This document shows, one piece after another, positions 1 to 6,356 of a DNA stretch of 8,595 nucleotides. The translations under genes were made by a program, and so were the position numbers. This DNA comes from Spirochaetaceae bacterium (GTDB lineage Bacteria > Spirochaetota > Spirochaetia > Treponematales > Breznakiellaceae). The notes below the pieces were generated by a model, which was not told the origin of the DNA, did not search any database, and saw only the letters and a program-made list of their open reading frames with translations. The first letter of the stretch is position 1. The number at the start of each line of letters is the position of its first letter. The DNA is taken from positions 1 through 8,595 of the forward strand of contig JAISDF010000112.1 of the NCBI GenBank assembly GCA_031265025.1, written 5' to 3'.

Positions 1-1
1 G

Positions 2-202
2 GGTTCCTGGACCCTCAGGGCAATCAGGGAACTCAGTATGCCCCTGGAAGCGCCCTTTGCCAATATCGAGGCTGTTCTTGACCGCGCCGCTGCCCGGAAG
101 GATATACACGAAACCATAAACCGCCTCAAGGACCAGGCCTGCCAATACTCAGGCGAGGCCGGCAGACGGTCCGCCGACGCGATCTGCGCGATGATGCACT
201 AG
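2..202 (+). CDS. C-terminal fragment of an unrecognised protein (5' end outside window)
   Basis: An open frame enters from the left edge and ends at TAG 200-202, giving 66 residues, so only the C-terminus is visible. It reads as real protein rather than noise. It is largely helical and charged, with segments such as ANIEAVLDRAAARKDIHE and a final RRSADAICAMM helix ending close to the stop. The next gene starts 19 bases downstream behind its own strong ribosome binding site, so the two may be co-transcribed. I do not recognise the family. A short amphipathic terminal helix like this is seen in many glycosyltransferase-type enzymes, but nothing here proves it, and no catalytic motif is in view. 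No function is assigned. Confidence 0.7.
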   Translation, partial: GSWTLRAIRELSMPLEAPFANIEAVLDRAAARKDIHETINRLKDQACQYSGEAGRRSADAICAMMH

Positions 203-221
203 ATTTAAGGAGGAGGAGACT

Positions 222-1568
222 ATGTTTCGTTCTTTTGCTGCCGCGTTGCTTCTTTCTGTATGTTGTTATGCGCCAGTGGCGCAGGCACAGCAGGCCCCCA
301 CGGACATGGCCATAATAGGCCGAATACCCAATGTGGACAGTACCGCCCTGTACCGGATACAGGTTGGGGCCTTTAAACTCAGACAAAACGCCGAGCAGGT
401 GTATGAAAGGCTTAACCGTCTCTCTCTTAATCCTGTATATGAACAATACCTTGATTTTACCAGGGTCATAATCGGCGGCATCAGGGCCGGGGATATAGCC
501 CTCTGTCTGGAAAGGATACGGAGTGCCGGTTTTAACGAAGTAATAATCAGGGAAGCTCCCTTAACAGGCCCGGCGGCGCCTGTCAGTACGGCGGCCCTGC
601 CCCGGGGGACGGCGCATGAAATCGGATACAGCGTACTCAGGGTCGGAGAAACTAAAAATATAGCCGGCCTGGCGACAGGAAGGCGCATTGTATCCTGGTC
701 AAGCAGTACGCCTTCGGTAATCGTGGTGGACTCAGGCGGCAATGTCAGCGGCCTTGCCATTGGCAATGGCTTTGTGGCCATAAACGAAACCGAATACATA
801 TCCATAGTGGTAGTTCCGTCGGAAAATTTCTACGAAGTTCCTGATACGCAGATAGCAATGCTGCCTCCAGGCAGCAAAACAGGGGACTATACAACAAGAA
901 ACCTGACCGAATACCGGACCGAACCTACATTCCGGCTGGCTTACAGGTTCAATAACCGGGGAGAGCGCAAAGGCGCCAGCGGTCCGAACGGCGGCATAGA
1001 TATTCTCGGCAGGGGCGCGGATTATAAGTGGCTGTGGACAAGCTACGAACAGGGCGGCTGGTTTTACGATTTGAATGGCGTTCAGCGGATTATGGTAAAC
1101 GGGTATCAGAAGGACGAACAGAGCGGCGTAGAACTGACAGTAAGGCCTGAATTTGTGTATGATCAGGGCGTCCCTTATTTGCAGTTACGGCATCTTCTCC
1201 ACAACCCCAATACCTATGCGGTACGCGGACAAAAATTCGGCGCGTCAACGGATGTCATGATTAATGACAACGACCATGCGCCTCTTGTTCATACAGCCTA
1301 TGGGGCGTATATGGCCGATTCACCGTCGCACCCGACGCTTGAGTTGATGTTTATCGGTGAATCAGGCAGCAGCATAACGCCTGTTGATACCCTGTGGCTT
1401 GGGGAATGGGGTTTGGGGACCCACCTGGACTATATTTATACCGACAGAAGGGCAAGCATAAGCGGCGAGGACAGCGCTATAGGATTCTCCTATAACAATA
1501 TTGAACTTGCGGCACATGAGACCAGAGAGTTTGTTATCAGATTTACCCTGGCCCGGACCGGGAATTAA
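222..1568 (+). CDS. Exported SPOR-domain / bacterial Ig-like protein with unknown C-terminal domain
   Basis: This is a 448-residue protein whose ATG lies 5 bases after a strong AAGGAGGAGG site (207-216). Residues 1-22 form a signal peptide: FRS, a hydrophobic core, then AQA before the likely cleavage site. The Cys-Cys inside the core has Val before it, so it is a poor lipobox. Residues about 42-112 look like a SPOR domain (ALYRIQVGAF start, RVIIGG in the middle). SPOR domains usually bind denuded glycan strands of peptidoglycan. Residues about 133-198 resemble a Big_2 Ig-like fold (WSSSTPSVIVVDSGGNVSG). Residues about 232-446 are rich in aromatics and beta-strand-like, ending in ETREFVIRFTLA; I do not recognise this part. 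The likely location is the periplasm or the cell envelope. The role could be wall-anchored binding or envelope organisation, but this is inference. Domain calls are by eye. Confidence 0.85.
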   Translation: MFRSFAAALLLSVCCYAPVAQAQQAPTDMAIIGRIPNVDSTALYRIQVGAFKLRQNAEQVYERLNRLSLNPVYEQYLDFTRVIIGGIRAGDIALCLERIRSAGFNEVIIREAPLTGPAAPVSTAALPRGTAHEIGYSVLRVGETKNIAGLATGRRIVSWSSSTPSVIVVDSGGNVSGLAIGNGFVAINETEYISIVVVPSENFYEVPDTQIAMLPPGSKTGDYTTRNLTEYRTEPTFRLAYRFNNRGERKGASGPNGGIDILGRGADYKWLWTSYEQGGWFYDLNGVQRIMVNGYQKDEQSGVELTVRPEFVYDQGVPYLQLRHLLHNPNTYAVRGQKFGASTDVMINDNDHAPLVHTAYGAYMADSPSHPTLELMFIGESGSSITPVDTLWLGEWGLGTHLDYIYTDRRASISGEDSAIGFSYNNIELAAHETREFVIRFTLARTGN

Positions 1569-1601
1569 AGCAAAATCCTTTGTCACGCCGTATATAGGTA
1601 A

Positions 1602-1644
1602 GGCCGGATTGTTGTTCCGGTCCCTCGTTGCCGCCAGACGCGGC
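1602..1644 (+). other. Two small adjacent hairpins in the 1569-1674 intergenic gap
   Basis: GGCCGGA (1602-1608) can pair with TCCGGTC (1616-1622) around a 7-base loop, with one G-U pair. GCCGC (1630-1634) can pair with GCGGC (1640-1644) around CAGAC. Neither is followed by a run of T, so neither is a convincing intrinsic terminator. They may be mRNA structures between co-transcribed genes or simply chance in GC-rich sequence. Apart from the downstream ribosome binding site (1661-1667), I see nothing else in this gap. Confidence 0.25.
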
Positions 1645-1674
1645 TTGGGGTATATTTGAGTAAGGAGCGGCAGT

Positions 1675-2247
1675 ATGGGAGACATGGGACAAATACGGGA
1701 ACCTGCCCGGGGGCTCACTTTTGAGGATGTCTGGGCCATGTTTCAGGAGACCGACCGGAAGATGCGGGAAACAGACCGGAAAATCCAGGAAATGACAGCC
1801 AGGACAGACAAGCAAATCGGGGAATTGGGAAACCGTTTTGGCGAACTGGCCGAACATTTGGTAAGACCCAATGTTTTGGAAAAATTCAGGACCCTGGGCT
1901 ATACCTTTTCCAGAGCCGGTTCCGATGTGGAATTTTTTGACCGCGCCGGAAAGGCCCTGACGGAGGCTGACATCTGGCTTGAAAACGGCGAGTTCGTGAT
2001 GGTGGTGGAAATCAAATCGCGGCTGCGCAGGCGGGACGTGGAGGAACATGTCCGGCGTATGGGGATACTCCGGACCTATCTTGATGAGCGGAACGACAGA
2101 CGGAAACTCCTGGGCGCGGTGGCGGCGGTTGTGGTCACGGGGGATATGCGGGAATATGTGCCTGAAAAGGGCTTTTATTTGATAGAACCTTCCGGCGACA
2201 CGGTCAGGATCACCGCCCCCGAAAACTTTACGCCCAAGGTCTGGTAA
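1675..2247 (+). CDS. DUF3782-like protein: coiled-coil N-terminus plus PD-(D/E)XK nuclease-like core
   Basis: This is a 190-residue soluble protein with no signal peptide. The ATG is set by TAAGGAG (1661-1667), 7 bases upstream; another Met lies at residue 4. Residues 15-60 are charged and helical, with a repeated 7-residue unit (ETDRKMR at 25-31, ETDRKIQ at 32-38), predicting a coiled coil. The core has the layout of a PD-(D/E)XK nuclease fold. Asp99 in LTEADIWLENG is followed 13 residues later by Glu112-Ile-Lys114 in VMVVEIKSRL, fitting the D...ExK metal-binding pattern, with a final strand at AAVVVTGD (150-157). The architecture matches the DUF3782/DUF1626-type proteins abundant in spirochaetes and cyanobacteria. 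Their biological role is not established, and nuclease activity is inferred from the motif only. There is no adjacent toxin, methylase or transposase. Confidence 0.8.
   Translation: MGDMGQIREPARGLTFEDVWAMFQETDRKMRETDRKIQEMTARTDKQIGELGNRFGELAEHLVRPNVLEKFRTLGYTFSRAGSDVEFFDRAGKALTEADIWLENGEFVMVVEIKSRLRRRDVEEHVRRMGILRTYLDERNDRRKLLGAVAAVVVTGDMREYVPEKGFYLIEPSGDTVRITAPENFTPKVW
1747..1788 (+). repeat. Tandem 21-bp imperfect repeat encoding two ETDRK heptads
   Basis: Two adjacent 21-base units (1747-1767 and 1768-1788) encode ETDRKMR and ETDRKIQ. A third degenerate copy follows in protein sequence only (EMTARTDKQI). Seven-residue periodicity fits a coiled coil. The DNA copies differ at several bases, so this is an old or selected repeat rather than a fresh duplication. 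Confidence 0.6.
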
Positions 2248-2284
2248 AGCCGTTCCCTTTTGAGCGGCTACTTGACTGTTTTTT
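2248..2284 (+). terminator. Possible weak intrinsic terminator after the nuclease-like gene
   Basis: Directly after the TAA at 2245-2247, AGCCGTTC (2248-2255) pairs with GAGCGGCT (2262-2269) around a CCTTTT loop. This gives an 8-bp stem with one G-U pair. A run of six T follows at 2279-2284, but about 9 bases separate stem and T-run, which is not the usual arrangement. The downstream promoter's -35 box lies in that gap. The hairpin position, immediately after a stop and before a new promoter, supports a terminator role. The displaced T-run argues against it. Confidence 0.35.
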
Positions 2285-2300
2285 CATTATAACATATTAT
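2272..2300 (+). promoter_or_regulatory. Sigma70-type promoter for the amino acid importer operon
   Basis: The -35 box TTGACT (2272-2277) matches 5 of 6 consensus bases. The spacer is exactly 17 bases, and the -10 box TATTAT (2295-2300) also matches 5 of 6. The site lies in an AT-rich island (about 2279-2316) unlike the GC-rich coding sequence around it. The predicted transcription start is near 2307, giving a leader of about 75 nt to the ATG at 2383. This is the best promoter I can see in the window. The tight gene spacing downstream suggests it drives everything through the importer and probably glyA. Confidence 0.65.
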
Positions 2301-2315
2301 TTACATAGGTTTAAT

Positions 2316-2356
2316 AGGACCTTAAAAAGGCCTGTCTCTCTGGTGAGCGGGGGCCT
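2316..2356 (+). promoter_or_regulatory. Structured 5' leader with two competing hairpins
   Basis: Within the leader, AGG(A)CCTT at 2316-2323 pairs with AAGGCCT at 2327-2333, giving 7 pairs with one bulged A and an AAA loop. The same AGGCCT segment (2328-2333) can instead pair with GGGCCT (2351-2356) around a 17-base loop. The two pairings exclude each other. Separately, CCTTA (2320-2324) is complementary to TAAGG (2370-2374), which overlaps the Shine-Dalgarno sequence. I recognise no known riboswitch class, and short GC-rich pairings arise by chance, so a regulatory role is speculative. Confidence 0.25.
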
Positions 2357-2382
2357 GAAATTCACATCCTAAGGAGTTTTGT

Positions 2383-3204
2383 ATGAAAAAGTTGGGCAGT
2401 GTCGCGGTATTGTTGATTGCGGTTGCGGGTTTTGGCTTTGCCGGGCCCAGACAGGACACGGGCGGTTCCCGGATCATCAAGGTGGGAACCGAGGGGGCCT
2501 ATCCTCCGTATAACTTTGTTACCGAAACGGGCGAGGCCGATGGCTATGATGTGGCCGTGGTCAGGGCTGTGGATGAGCTTATTCCTGAGCTGGAGTTTGA
2601 ATTTATCCCCACTGCCTGGGATGGAATCTTCGTAGCCCTGGAAGGAGGGGCCTTTAATCTTATCGCCAGCGATCTTGCCTGGCGGCCTGAACGGGAAGAA
2701 AAGTACTACCTCTCCACAGTGCCCTATCTCTGGGGAGGCACCCAGATAGTGTATAAGGCAGGGAGGCGGGACATTCGTTCCCTGGCCGACCTTAACGGCA
2801 AAAAAGTCGCCGCAGGAGTCGGAACCAATACCACCACCGAGCTTGAGCAGTACATAGCGCGGACCGGCGCGAGAATCGAAATCGTTTACACCGACGGAAA
2901 TATCGTCAATGCCCTGACCGAAATCGAGACCGGCAGGGTGGACGCTACTTTAAGCAGTATTATTACCACCCAGTTGACCGCTGATTCTCTGGGGTATAAG
3001 ATTGAAGGCGTTACGGCTTCGGAACTACCGGCAAATTCCATACATCTGCTCTTTCCCAAGACAGAGGAAGGCCGGCGGCTGCGGGACCGCATTGACGGGG
3101 CCCTTGAAACCCTGCTCAATAACGGAACGCTTGCGGCATTATCACAAAAATATTTCTTCGGAAAGGATTATTCAACAAGGGAGGCCCTTGAGGCCAACCG
3201 CTAA
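2383..3204 (+). CDS. Polar amino acid ABC transporter, periplasmic substrate-binding protein (SBP family 3)
   Basis: This is a 273-residue binding protein, the usual length for bacterial extracellular solute-binding family 3. The ATG is set by AAGGAG (2371-2376), 6 bases upstream. Residues 1-20 form a Sec signal peptide with cleavage predicted after FGFA. The protein has no cysteine at all, so it is a free periplasmic protein rather than a lipoprotein. The family hallmark VGTEGAYPPYNF (34-45) and the GYDVAVVRAVDE helix (54-65) are present. RSLADLNGKKVAAGVGT (132-148) is the hinge/second-lobe region, and ALSQKYFFGKDY closes the protein. It should capture a polar amino acid and deliver it to the permease encoded next. 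The family includes binders of glutamine, histidine, arginine, cystine and others, and sequence alone does not settle the ligand. The downstream serine dehydratase-like gene and glyA suggest serine or a related small amino acid. Cystine is the main alternative. Confidence 0.9.
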   Translation: MKKLGSVAVLLIAVAGFGFAGPRQDTGGSRIIKVGTEGAYPPYNFVTETGEADGYDVAVVRAVDELIPELEFEFIPTAWDGIFVALEGGAFNLIASDLAWRPEREEKYYLSTVPYLWGGTQIVYKAGRRDIRSLADLNGKKVAAGVGTNTTTELEQYIARTGARIEIVYTDGNIVNALTEIETGRVDATLSSIITTQLTADSLGYKIEGVTASELPANSIHLLFPKTEEGRRLRDRIDGALETLLNNGTLAALSQKYFFGKDYSTREALEANR

Positions 3205-3250
3205 GGTTTTATCAGAGCGGCGTACAGGCCGGGTTTAAGGAGGCGGCGGT

Positions 3251-3967
3251 ATGGGAAAAATTTTTGATCCTGTCTTTATGATAGGATCGGTTCCGGAAAT
3301 CCTCACCGCCCTTCCGGTAACCCTTTTGCTTGCCTTTATATCCGCTGTCTTTGGCTTTATCATAGCCCTGGCAGTGGGCCTGATACGGTACTTCAACATA
3401 AAAATTCTTACGCCGGTCTGCAAGGTCTATGTATCATACATCAGGGGAACCCCCATGCTGGTACAGATTATGCTGGCCTATTTCGGCATACCGCTTTTCC
3501 TCAGGGCCCTTAACGCCGGATTGGGAACCGGCTTTAACATAAACGGCGTTCCCCGCATGGTGTTTGCCATAACGGCCCTTGCGTTTAACGCCGGGGCCTA
3601 TATGTCGGAGACCATACGGAGTTCGCTGCTTGCCGTGGATCTGGGGCAGCTTGAGGCGGCCTACAGCGTCAACATGACCGTATGGCAGGCATTGCGGCGT
3701 ATAGTGGTTCCCCAGGCTTTCACCATAGCCATTCCCCCGCTGGCAAATACCCTGGTATCCCTTATCAAGGAGACATCCCTGGTATTCACCATTTCCATCG
3801 TGGACCTCATGGCAAGGGCAAAAATAATAGGCGCCCGGGGCTACCGCTTCTTCGAGATATATGTGGTGGTCTCGATTTTGTACTGGATTATCTGTACCCT
3901 TGTTTCCCGCCTCCTTTCGAGGCTTGAAAAAGCAAGCCGGCGTTATGAGAGGACCATAGCCGCATGA
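3251..3967 (+). CDS. Polar amino acid ABC transporter permease (HisM/GlnP family)
   Basis: This is a 238-residue inner-membrane protein. The ATG is preceded by AAGGAGG (3237-3243) at 7-base spacing, and the gene follows the binding-protein gene by 46 bases. Hydrophobic segments lie near residues 18-44, 65-86, 103-118, 157-190 and 202-220. SYIRGTPMLVQIMLAYFGIP (62-81) is the conserved loop of the His/Glu/Gln/Arg permease family (TIGR01726-like). The ATPase-coupling EAA loop is at QLEAAYSVNMTVWQALRR and ends VVPQA. The usual glycine of EAA-x3-G is Asn141 here. Only one permease gene is present, so the channel is probably a homodimer. The stop overlaps the ATPase start (ATGA, 3964-3967), implying translational coupling and equimolar assembly. 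Confidence 0.92.
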   Translation: MGKIFDPVFMIGSVPEILTALPVTLLLAFISAVFGFIIALAVGLIRYFNIKILTPVCKVYVSYIRGTPMLVQIMLAYFGIPLFLRALNAGLGTGFNINGVPRMVFAITALAFNAGAYMSETIRSSLLAVDLGQLEAAYSVNMTVWQALRRIVVPQAFTIAIPPLANTLVSLIKETSLVFTISIVDLMARAKIIGARGYRFFEIYVVVSILYWIICTLVSRLLSRLEKASRRYERTIAA

Positions 3968-4725
3968 TGGTGCGTCTTGAGGATATAACCAAGTCATTCG
4001 GCCCGAATCAGGTGCTGAAGGGGATAAACCTCTCGGTGGAACAGGGCGAGATAGTTTCGATTATAGGACCGTCAGGGGGCGGCAAGACTACCCTCCTGCG
4101 CACGATAAACTGGCTCGAAAAGCCCGATTCCGGTTCCGTTACCGTAGACGGGGAAACCGTTGCCGCTTCTTCGGCGTCAGGGGCGGGCATACACGCCCTG
4201 CGTTCAAAGTCTTCGATGGTGTTTCAGCATTACAACCTTTTCAGAAACAAGACGGCCCTCCAGAATGTGACGGAAAGCCTCATTGTGGTAAAAAAACTGT
4301 CCCCTGCCGAGGCTGACAACAGGGGAAGGGAAATCCTTGACCGGGTAGGCATGCTGGACAAGGCCGGAGAATACCCCGCCCGCCTTTCGGGAGGCCAGCA
4401 GCAGCGGGTGGGCATAGCGAGGGCTTTGGCTGTGGACCCCAGGGTAATGCTTTTTGACGAGCCGACCAGCGCCCTGGACCCCGAATGGGTTTCGGAAGTC
4501 CTCGATGTTATTACCGGCATAGCCCGGCAGGGCATGACCATGATACTTGTTTCCCATGAAATGCGCTTTGTAAACGATGTTGCCACCCGTGTCCTGTTCC
4601 TTGACGACGGCCGCATTATCGAGGACGGCAGTCCCGCCAATCTCTTTAATCACCCCAGGGAAGAACGGACCAGGCAGTTTTTGATGAAGACCAAAGATTT
4701 TTTGAGCCCGGCGGAGGCCATATAA
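3964..4725 (+). CDS. Polar amino acid ABC transporter ATP-binding protein (GlnQ/HisP family)
   Basis: This is a 253-residue ATPase with every expected motif. Walker A is GPSGGGKT (35-42), the Q-loop is FQHYNLF with Gln88, the signature is LSGGQQQR (141-148), Walker B is VMLFDEP (161-167), the D-loop is SALD (169-172), and the switch is His198 in VSHEM. Length and the HYNLF sequence fit the polar amino acid importer ATPases. It should form the cytoplasmic nucleotide-binding dimer under the upstream permease. The start chosen is the first of two tandem ATGs (3964 and 3967). The first gives the ATGA overlap with the permease stop, and either differs by one residue. There is no separate ribosome binding site, so translation is probably coupled. 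Confidence 0.95.
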   Translation: MMVRLEDITKSFGPNQVLKGINLSVEQGEIVSIIGPSGGGKTTLLRTINWLEKPDSGSVTVDGETVAASSASGAGIHALRSKSSMVFQHYNLFRNKTALQNVTESLIVVKKLSPAEADNRGREILDRVGMLDKAGEYPARLSGGQQQRVGIARALAVDPRVMLFDEPTSALDPEWVSEVLDVITGIARQGMTMILVSHEMRFVNDVATRVLFLDDGRIIEDGSPANLFNHPREERTRQFLMKTKDFLSPAEAI

Positions 4726-4735
4726 GGGAGAACCC

Positions 4736-6343
4736 ATGCCCAAGCTGTTTTATCCTGATTTTTTTAACGATGTATTCGGGCCGGTCATGCAGCCCGGCTC
4801 CTCGGGAAGTTTTGCCGGTACGAGCCGCGTCGCGCGGGCCGCGTCCCACAGCATAACAAGCGGCCTTAAAAGGGCCAAAATACGCTTTAACCCCAATGAC
4901 AGGAAGAACTTCCGCAAACTGGGGAACATGATGGAGGACCGGGGCTATCTCGGCGGGCTCCAGGATTTTGCCACTGATGACGAACGGCTCTTCAGGGCCC
5001 ACGAACTTGCCCGCGAAAAAGGCGTCTCCTATGAATTCGGCATCCTTGACGAAGAGAACGGGTATCCTGATTCGGTTCAATTTGATCTTGAAGGCAGGTC
5101 GGGCGAGAGGGGAAACTTTATCGGCGCTTCCATAGGCGGCGGCATGATCACCAGCTATGAAATAAACGGCTTTCCCGTAAGGTGGCAGGCCGATACCCAC
5201 GCCCTGCTGCTCCGGGGCCCTGAGCGTTATGCCGCACAGCTTGAACAATTCCTTGCCGCGCATGCCGGCAGTCTTGTGGAAAAAAAAGAATACGCAGGCA
5301 AAAAAAACGAAAAAGCCCTTTTTATTGAATTTTCCGCTCCCCTGTCCGGTGATGAACTTGGGGCGCTTTTTTCCCCTGATGACTATCGTGTTTTTCCCGC
5401 CCTGCTTCCGGTGGTGAGTTTTTCAGGAAGGAAGGAGCAGCTCTTTACAACCGTTGATGCATGGATAGCCTACGCGGAACAGGAAGGCATCTCCTTTGCG
5501 GACGCCGCGGTACGGTATGAGCAGAACTTTTCGCTCTGGAGCGAAAAAGAGATATGGGATTATTTTGAATATATACGGGGCATACTCGACTACCAGATTC
5601 ATGCCCTGGAAATTTTGGGCTATGACAAGGTTCCCGATACGCCGCTTCTTCCGGTCTACGGCCGCCTCTGGAACACCTACAAAAAGGAAGGAAAGGTTCT
5701 GCAAGACCCCCTGGCGTCAAGGATCATGGACTACGCCTTTTCGGTAAACGCGAAAATTCCCGGCGTAAAAATAGTTCCCGGCCCCATGGGAACAGGCGGC
5801 GGCTATCTTTTTTCGGCCCTCGAAGCCGTGCGGGAAGCGCGGGGTTTCAGCAGGGAAAAGCAGCTTGAAGGCCTTGCCGTGGCGGCAGGTCTTGGCGCCA
5901 TAGCCTTTACCCATGCCCGCGCCTCGGGCGTCTCGGGCTGTGTCGGCGAGTCGGGCGTCTGCTGCGCCATGGCTTCGGGCGCTGTCGTGTGGATGGCCGG
6001 CGGCACGGGCGCCCAGGTCCAGAACGCCGCGTCAATGGCTCTCCAGGCAAACATAGGAATCCCCTGCGACCCCATGCCCGGCGGCCTTGAGTTCCCCTGC
6101 CTTACCCGTACTGTCCGCGCGGCCCTTACCGCCCCGCTGTACGCCGATATGGCCCTCTCCGGCATTGATTCGCTCATATCCTACCACGAAATGCTCCACG
6201 CCATAGAGCAAAACCGCAGACAGTACCCCCAGGCTGTCTGCGGCGCCCTCTGCGGCGTCAACTGTACCCCCACCGCTGACCGCTGCCAAAAATTCCTTTC
6301 CGATGATATTATGGGTGGTAAGATACGGTACGAGGCGGTGTAG
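4736..6343 (+). CDS. Single-chain iron-sulfur L-serine dehydratase-like enzyme (beta plus alpha domains)
   Basis: This 535-residue protein starts at an ATG behind AGGGAG (4725-4730), 10 bases after the ATPase stop. Residues about 12-160 correspond to the SDH beta domain, including NFIGASIGGGMI (127-138). Residues about 265-480 are the SDH alpha domain, including VPGPMGTGGG and SGCVGESGVCCAMA. Candidate [4Fe-4S] ligands are Cys402, Cys444 and Cys455. Their spacing (42 and 11) equals what I recall for the Legionella enzyme. The family converts L-serine to pyruvate and ammonia in the cytoplasm. Oddities are several. The usual GPSSSHT loop reads QPGSSGSFAGTSRVA (19-33), lacking the His. The chain is about 80 residues longer than the E. 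coli enzymes, with extra sequence around residues 160-265. The tail carries Cys502, 506, 510 and 517 instead of a penultimate Cys. Substrate may therefore be serine, threonine, cysteine or another amino acid. The family call is firm; the exact substrate is not. Confidence 0.85.
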   Translation: MPKLFYPDFFNDVFGPVMQPGSSGSFAGTSRVARAASHSITSGLKRAKIRFNPNDRKNFRKLGNMMEDRGYLGGLQDFATDDERLFRAHELAREKGVSYEFGILDEENGYPDSVQFDLEGRSGERGNFIGASIGGGMITSYEINGFPVRWQADTHALLLRGPERYAAQLEQFLAAHAGSLVEKKEYAGKKNEKALFIEFSAPLSGDELGALFSPDDYRVFPALLPVVSFSGRKEQLFTTVDAWIAYAEQEGISFADAAVRYEQNFSLWSEKEIWDYFEYIRGILDYQIHALEILGYDKVPDTPLLPVYGRLWNTYKKEGKVLQDPLASRIMDYAFSVNAKIPGVKIVPGPMGTGGGYLFSALEAVREARGFSREKQLEGLAVAAGLGAIAFTHARASGVSGCVGESGVCCAMASGAVVWMAGGTGAQVQNAASMALQANIGIPCDPMPGGLEFPCLTRTVRAALTAPLYADMALSGIDSLISYHEMLHAIEQNRRQYPQAVCGALCGVNCTPTADRCQKFLSDDIMGGKIRYEAV

Positions 6344-6356
6344 ATCCACAGTGAGC

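Noticed and set aside
236..266. Lipobox at the Cys-Cys of the SPOR protein signal peptide
   Set aside because: The residues before the first Cys are LSV. Val at -1 is a poor fit even to permissive spirochaete lipoboxes, and a standard AQA signal peptidase I site follows at residues 20-22.
1628..1656. Possible promoter before the nuclease-like gene: TTGCCG (1628-1633), 17-base spacer, TATATT (1651-1656)
   Set aside because: The -10 box is good, but the predicted start near 1663 would lie inside the ribosome binding site (1661-1667). The -35 box is weak and lies within a GC hairpin.
1543..2049. Minus-strand open frame of 168 codons opposite the nuclease-like gene and its upstream gap
   Set aside because: Low-complexity His/Pro/Gly-rich translation with no motif. 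The plus-strand frame has a good ribosome binding site and a recognisable fold pattern.
4204..5263. Long minus-strand open frames opposite the ATPase and dehydratase-like genes (for example 4646-5263, 205 codons)
   Set aside because: They lie antisense to genes with clear family motifs and show no recognisable domains. Long antisense frames are expected opposite GC-rich coding sequence.
6303..6356. Upstream start for the MATE gene at ATG 6303, overlapping the dehydratase-like gene
   Set aside because: No ribosome binding site precedes it. The extra residues (MILWVVRYGTRRCRST) are a frame-shadow of the preceding gene and unlike MATE N-termini.
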